A program made the translations under genes and the position numbers. This document shows positions 44,149-49,304 of a DNA stretch of 49,304 nt, one piece after another. The notes under the pieces were generated by a model that saw nothing but the letters and a program-made list of their open reading frames with translations, ran no database searches and was not told where the DNA came from. Within the stretch, counting starts at the first letter, position 1, and each line of letters opens with the position of its first letter. This DNA comes from Planctomycetaceae bacterium (lineage in GTDB: Bacteria > Planctomycetota > Phycisphaerae > SM23-33): the NCBI GenBank assembly GCA_021371965.1, contig JAJFVE010000149.1, positions 1-49,304 on the forward strand. Direction: 5' to 3'.

Positions 44149-44634
44149 CTAGCTCGTCTGCAACTGCGCCACGGCATCGCTGCTGAGCACCGTGTTCAGG
44201 TCCAGCAGCAGCGTCACGTGCCCGCCGACCATGCCGATGCCGCTGACGAACTTCACGTCAACGCTTTGACCGAACGAGGGGGCTTCCTCGATCTGACCGG
44301 CCGGCATGTCCAGAACCTCCACCACCTGGTCCACCACCAGGCCCATCTCCAGTTCGCCCGCGCGCACGACGATGATGCAACTGCTCGCCGTCGCCTGCGA
44401 GGCTTCCATCCCGAACCGAAGCCGCAAGTCCGTCACCGGAATGACGCGCCCGCGGAGGTTGATCACGCCCCTGATGAAGTCCGGCATCCGCGGCACCGGC
44501 GTAACGGCCATGAAACCGATGATCTCGCGGACCTGAAGAATTTCCAGGCCGTACGTTTCAGGGCCGAGTCTGAACGTAAGGTACTTGCCGGCCTTGGCTG
44601 CCGGCAGCGTCGATGAAGCGGTCTGTTGCGTCAT
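44149..44634 (-). CDS. cheW: Chemotaxis coupling protein CheW
   Basis: This 161-residue adaptor has two SH3-like subdomains: [20 protein letters not shown], the ARG motif region [17 protein letters not shown], and [12 protein letters not shown]. It couples CheA to the receptor in the array. It lies between cheA (27 bp upstream) and the receptor gene. Confidence 0.95.
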   Translation of the reverse strand: MTQQTASSTLPAAKAGKYLTFRLGPETYGLEILQVREIIGFMAVTPVPRMPDFIRGVINLRGRVIPVTDLRLRFGMEASQATASSCIIVVRAGELEMGLVVDQVVEVLDMPAGQIEEAPSFGQSVDVKFVSGIGMVGGHVTLLLDLNTVLSSDAVAQLQTS

Positions 44635-44661
44635 ATCCGATCTCCTCTATGCTCGCGGCGG

Positions 44662-46746
44662 TCACGCCGCCGCTCGCGCCTTTTCGTGAGCCAACTGAAC
44701 GATCCCGCCGATATCCAGGATCAACCCGACTTTGCCGTCGCCGAGAATCGCCCCACCCGAAATGCCCAGCAGATTCTCAAAAGCCTTGCCCAGCGACTTG
44801 ATCACCACCTGCTGCTGCGCCACCAGTTCGTCCACCATCAGAACGCAGCGCCGGTCGCGGTCAGCCACCACCATCAGAAGCGCCTTGGTCGGATCGCCCG
44901 CGGCGTCACGCACCTCGAAAAGCCGGCTGAGTCGGAAAATCGGCAGGAGCTTGCCGCGGTGCGAAACCATTTCGCCGCGCCCGGCAACGGTGCTGATGGC
45001 CTCGGCCGCCGGGCGGAACACGTGTTCGATGGCAATGGAGGGCACCAGGTAGCGATTACCGCCGACGCGAACGAGCATCGCCTCGGCCAGCGCCATCGTC
45101 AGGGGCAGGCGCAGCGTGAACGTGCAGCCCTGGCCGCTGCGGCTGGACACCTCCACTCGCCCGCGCAGCGCCTCGATATTGCGTTTCACCACGTCCATCC
45201 CCACGCCTCGCCCGGAGACGTCCGTCACCTTCTGGGCGGTGCTCAGGCCCGGGTGGAAGATCAACTCGTGCACCTGCTCGTCGCTGACCGCCGCGCCGGG
45301 CTCGATCAGGCCGCATTCGACGGCCTTGGCCAGGATGCGCGGGCGATTGAGCCCGCAGCCGTCGTCGCTCATCTCGATGATGACGTTGCCGCTGGAGTGG
45401 CAGGCCCGCAGGGTTATCGTGCCGATGGGATCCTTGCCGGCAGCCTTGCGCTGCGGCGGCGGTTCGATGGCATGATCGACGGCGTTGCGGATCATGTGCA
45501 CCAGCGGGTCGGCGATCGTCTCGACCATCGTGCGGTCGATCTCGGTTTCTTCGCCGAGGGTCTCCAGGCGGATCTGCTTGCCGTTCTTGTTGGCCAGGTC
45601 CCGCACCAGGCGCGACATCTTCTGGAACGTCCCCTTCAGCGGCACCATGCGCAGGCCCATCGCCAGGTCCTGCAATTGGCGGATGATCTTTGACACGTGC
45701 ACGACGCTGCCCGCTGCCGCGCTGCCCAGGTCCGGCGCCTGGGCGACGATCGAATGCGAAATGACCAGCTCGCCCACCATGTCCACCAGCGCGTCGAGCC
45801 GCTGAATAGAGACTCTGGCGGTGGCGTCGATGCCGCTGTCGCCGGAGGGCTGGTTTTTTTCGCTGTCCGACGCGGTCTCGGCAGTCGCAGGGGCTTGCGC
45901 CGCGACCGCGGCCGCGGCAACCTGGGAACCGTCATCGGAAATGCTTTCCAGGGCGCTCTCCAAGTCGCCCGGGGCCACGGCGACATCGTTCAGATTCCCC
46001 GCACGCAACGAACCGATCATGTCTTTTAACGTGTCGCACGACCGCAGCGCCATGTCGGCATTTCGCCCGGTAATGACCAGCCGCCCTTCACGAGCACAGA
46101 TCAGCAGGTTCTCCGACAGGTGCGCCAAACGCTCGATCGAAGCGATCCCCAGAAAACCCGCGGCCCCTTTGATGGTGTGAAACGCCCGCAAAACGGTGTT
46201 GATCTGTTCGCTGTCGGCCGGGCGCTTCTCCAGCGCCAACAGCGCCGCCTCGGCGCCGGCAAGGCGGTCGCGCGATTCGGCGGCGAACTCGTTGAGCAGA
46301 TCCGCGTCGATCTCCAGCCCCAGAGGCGTCGGCGCCTGGGCGGCCGCAACGGTGACACGTTCTTCCGCAGGGGCCGCCGAGGGGGAACGAACGTCCTCGC
46401 TTCGGAGCAACTGCCGCAGCCGCGAGGCCGCCTTACGGATCGCTGCCGCATCGATCGCGGCGTCTGGAATCAGGCAATCGCGCGACACTGAGACGACCCA
46501 CGCGACGGCTTCCAGAATCTCGCCGGCGTGGCTTGAAGAGTTCTGTTGAAGAACGGCCAGTCCCGTCATCGCCATCTTCAGCAGCCCCTCGGCGGGACTC
46601 TTGTCCGGACAGACGTCCAGCGCCTGCCTGAGGGCATGCATGAACTCCTCTGCAGGGACATCCTGAGCGGGATCCGTGGCGAGGATCCTGGCGCTGAGGT
46701 CTGCAAGTTCCTGCGGGATGTCGTGCGGGTCTGCCATAGTGGCCAT
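44662..46746 (-). CDS. cheA: Chemotaxis histidine kinase CheA
   Basis: This is a 694-residue kinase. The ATG at 46746 (MATMADPHD) is used; 46737 is an alternative, and the longer open frame upstream overlaps tRNA-Ser and is rejected. An N-terminal region of about 140 residues of unknown fold precedes the HPt, whose His190 lies in AFHTIKGAAGF. No P2 (CheY-binding) domain is evident; a linker rich in Ala/Ser leads straight to dimerisation and HATPase (HMIRNAVDHAIE, DDGCGL, GRGVGMDVV) and the C-terminal CheW-like P5. It heads the operon, behind a sigma-28-type promoter. Confidence 0.95.
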   Translation of the reverse strand: MATMADPHDIPQELADLSARILATDPAQDVPAEEFMHALRQALDVCPDKSPAEGLLKMAMTGLAVLQQNSSSHAGEILEAVAWVVSVSRDCLIPDAAIDAAAIRKAASRLRQLLRSEDVRSPSAAPAEERVTVAAAQAPTPLGLEIDADLLNEFAAESRDRLAGAEAALLALEKRPADSEQINTVLRAFHTIKGAAGFLGIASIERLAHLSENLLICAREGRLVITGRNADMALRSCDTLKDMIGSLRAGNLNDVAVAPGDLESALESISDDGSQVAAAAVAAQAPATAETASDSEKNQPSGDSGIDATARVSIQRLDALVDMVGELVISHSIVAQAPDLGSAAAGSVVHVSKIIRQLQDLAMGLRMVPLKGTFQKMSRLVRDLANKNGKQIRLETLGEETEIDRTMVETIADPLVHMIRNAVDHAIEPPPQRKAAGKDPIGTITLRACHSSGNVIIEMSDDGCGLNRPRILAKAVECGLIEPGAAVSDEQVHELIFHPGLSTAQKVTDVSGRGVGMDVVKRNIEALRGRVEVSSRSGQGCTFTLRLPLTMALAEAMLVRVGGNRYLVPSIAIEHVFRPAAEAISTVAGRGEMVSHRGKLLPIFRLSRLFEVRDAAGDPTKALLMVVADRDRRCVLMVDELVAQQQVVIKSLGKAFENLLGISGGAILGDGKVGLILDIGGIVQLAHEKARAAA

Positions 46747-46865
46747 CGTTGCGGTCGGAATATGGGCGTGCGTGACGCCCAACTCATAGCAGGGACGACA
46801 ATGCGGCCCGATTGCTGCGAGATTTCCGACCAGGGGACAACAGCAATTCCTGCTTCTTGCTTGAG

Positions 46866-46892
46866 ATATCGACTTGACGATCCTGGACTTTA
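46866..46892 (-). promoter_or_regulatory. Candidate sigma-28 (FliA-type) promoter for the che operon
   Basis: On the minus strand, TAAA (46892-46889), a 15-bp spacer and GTCGATAT (46873-46866) match the sigma-28 pattern TAAA-N15-GCCGATAA in 10 of 12 hexamer/octamer positions, with exact spacing. The site lies about 120 bp upstream of the cheA ATG. This would place the chemotaxis operon under the flagellar regulon. Confidence 0.6.
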
Positions 46893-46935
46893 CTAACGCA
46901 ATCGGAAAATGTTGATATGCCGCCACCACATCCAA

Positions 46936-47026
46936 CGGAGAGGTCGGGATTCGAACCCGAGGTACGGGCATGACCCCGTACAACGGTTTAGCAAACCGTC
47001 GCTTTCAGCCACTCAGCCACCTCTCC
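46936..47026 (-). tRNA. tRNA-Ser (GCU)
   Basis: This is a 91-nt class II tRNA on the minus strand. The acceptor GGAGAGG/CCTCTCC pairs perfectly. The anticodon stem/loop is CGGTTTGCTAAACCG, giving anticodon GCT, and the long variable arm is TGTACGGG...CCCGTAC. The T arm has GGTTCGAATCC. The discriminator is G and CCA is not encoded. It reads AGC/AGU codons. Confidence 0.97.
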
Positions 47027-47334
47027 AACGTTGCCGGCACCGTCGCAGTGGGTTGCCGACGATGGCATTCTATGTCATCGGCCTGTAATCGTCAATTGTG
47101 AACCTATATATAGCCGCTGAGGTCGCTGGGGACGCCGAGGGAAACGAGAATTGGAATATTGGAAGGGTGGAATAGAGGTGGATCTAATCCGCAATCCGAA
47201 ATCACAAATCCCCAATCAACTTCTTCCTCAGCGACCTCAGCGACCTCAGCGGCTATCAATGATTGTAAGCGCGGGGCATTACTGGTACAGTGCGGCCCTT
47301 CAGAACCCTCCAGAACAAGAAACCCGATGCCCTC
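47027..47334. repeat. Intergenic region with 19-bp inverted repeat
   Basis: The perfect 19-bp arms ATAGCCGCTGAGGTCGCTG (47110-47128) and their complement (47238-47256) enclose AT-rich repeat text (TTGGAATATTGGAA, AATCCGCAATCCGAAATC). The right arm adjoins a tandem GCGACCTCA motif. No promoter for the helicase was identified. Confidence 0.75.
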
Positions 47335-48657
<1,323 letters not shown>

Positions 48658-48677
48658 GATTGGAATGATGGATGGCA

Positions 48678-48747
48678 TTAACGGCGGGACTTGCCACGCG
48701 CGTGGTTGCTCGAGCGAACAACCGTGCGGGGCAAGCCCCGCCGCTAA
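48678..48747. repeat. Long near-palindrome, related to 2078-2171
   Basis: Two arms of about 35 bp (48678-48712 and 48713-48747) meet at a central GCTCGAGC. Each arm contains a sub-palindrome (CGGGACTTGCC... and CGGGGCAAGCCCCG). The TTAGCGGCGG..CTTGC..CGC..CGGTT core matches the repeat at 2078-2171. It lies between rhlE and kdsB. Confidence 0.75.
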
Positions 48748-48818
48748 GAAGAACGAAGCCATCCTCGCATCCATTCATCCATTTCTTCTTCCGCCTATTC
48801 CGCATAGAATCTGCGTCC

Positions 48819-49304
48819 ATGAACACCGCCATCGCTATCATTCCGGCGCGATATGCCTCGACACGCCTGCCGGGCAAGCCTTTGCTGACGCAGACGGGCA
48901 AGACCCTCATCCAGCACGTGGTCGAGGCCGTCGGCCAGGCAAAGCGCATTGCGCGCATCGTCGTGGCCACAGACGATGATCGAATACTGACGGCCGTGCG
49001 CGGCTTCGGCGCCGAGGCCGTCATGACCAGTCCCGACTGCCCCAGCGGGACCGACCGCCTCGCGCAGGCCGCCCGCACGCTGAACCTGGCCGACGACCAG
49101 ATCGTCATCAACGTCCAGGGCGACGAACCGGACATGCCGGCCGACTGCATCGACCGCTTGGTCCAACTGCTGGAGCAATCCCCCGCCCCGATGGCCACAC
49201 TGACGACTCCCATGACCGCAACGGCCGCGGAAGATCCCAATCGCGTCAAGGCGGTTCTGGCCGGCGACGGGCGGGCGATGTATTTCTCGCGGGCGAAGAT
49301 CCCC
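48819..49304 (+). CDS. kdsB: CMP-Kdo synthetase, 5' part only
   Basis: Translation from 48819 starts MNTAIAIIPARYASTRLPGK, the nucleotide-binding signature of 3-deoxy-manno-octulosonate cytidylyltransferase. VVATDDDRI, MTSPDCPSGTDR and VINVQGDEPDMP are further family motifs. The enzyme activates Kdo as CMP-Kdo for lipopolysaccharide assembly, so its presence implies an LPS-bearing outer membrane. The frame is open to the right edge, about 162 codons of an expected about 250. Confidence 0.96.
   Translation, partial: MNTAIAIIPARYASTRLPGKPLLTQTGKTLIQHVVEAVGQAKRIARIVVATDDDRILTAVRGFGAEAVMTSPDCPSGTDRLAQAARTLNLADDQIVINVQGDEPDMPADCIDRLVQLLEQSPAPMATLTTPMTATAAEDPNRVKAVLAGDGRAMYFSRAKIP

Noticed and set aside
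46747..46983. Upstream extension of cheA
   Set aside because: It runs into the tRNA-Ser gene, lacks a ribosome-binding site and would place the sigma-28-like promoter inside the coding region.

Overview
The window is high-GC, densely packed bacterial chromosome, largely organised in minus-strand operons. An outer-membrane-type envelope is implied by kdsB (Kdo activation) and two lipoproteins. Type IV pilus/type II secretion-type ATPases and a complete chemotaxis operon imply a surface-associated, motile lifestyle. Together with families common in that phylum and intergenic DNA full of short stereotyped palindromes, this suggests a member of the Planctomycetota, possibly Phycisphaerae-like. 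That assignment is inference from gene content, not a phylogeny. No phage, transposase, CRISPR array or rRNA was seen.

Layout. 1-0.7 kb: the 5' part of a Y-family DNA polymerase (dinB) preceded by a small DUF6504-like gene. 0.9-3.1 kb: alanine dehydrogenase, then a divergent MTAP/PNP-family phosphorylase. 3.2-5.9 kb: gyrA with an unusual quinolone-pocket sequence. 6.1-9.3 kb: an envelope sugar-lipid operon (UbiA-type prenyltransferase, SAM methyltransferase, DUF2723/GT-C-like membrane protein). 9.4-14.4 kb: tsaD, an S41 C-terminal-processing-type protease, tRNA-Phe(GAA) and a SurA/PpiD-like membrane-anchored protein with an STN-like segment. 14.5-18.4 kb: a tightly overlapped RDD protein, lipoprotein and zinc-ribbon gene set, then a cyclodeaminase-type folate gene. 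18.7-21.0 kb: a polytopic membrane protein of unknown function and a lipoprotein alpha/beta hydrolase. 21.1-26.0 kb: a CvpA-like protein, a GspE-like pseudo-ATPase, a canonical PilT-like ATPase and hisF. 26.0-26.8 kb: a decayed intergenic region with a gene remnant. 26.8-28.5 kb: an ABC-2 exporter. 28.6-35.9 kb, plus strand: a holin-like small membrane protein, a CLC-type chloride protein with CBS domains, phosphoketolase and a P3A-type proton ATPase, which together look like an acid/anion and acetyl-phosphate module. 36.0-46.7 kb: a ten-gene chemotaxis operon, cheA-cheW-mcp-cheR-cheD-cheY-cheX-cheB-hybrid kinase-GGDEF regulator, with a well-spaced sigma-28-type promoter upstream of cheA. 46.9-49.3 kb: tRNA-Ser(GCU), an RhlE-type DEAD-box helicase and the 5' part of kdsB.

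The most notable observations are these: a GspE-family protein that has lost its Walker A lysine and Walker B acidic residues beside an intact PilT-like ATPase; a chemotaxis operon that ends in a sensorless hybrid kinase and a diguanylate-cyclase response regulator; an MTAP-family enzyme whose specificity residues point to 6-oxopurine substrates; and a family of 19-bp palindromes whose flanking sequence supplies the stop codon of both ald and gyrA.
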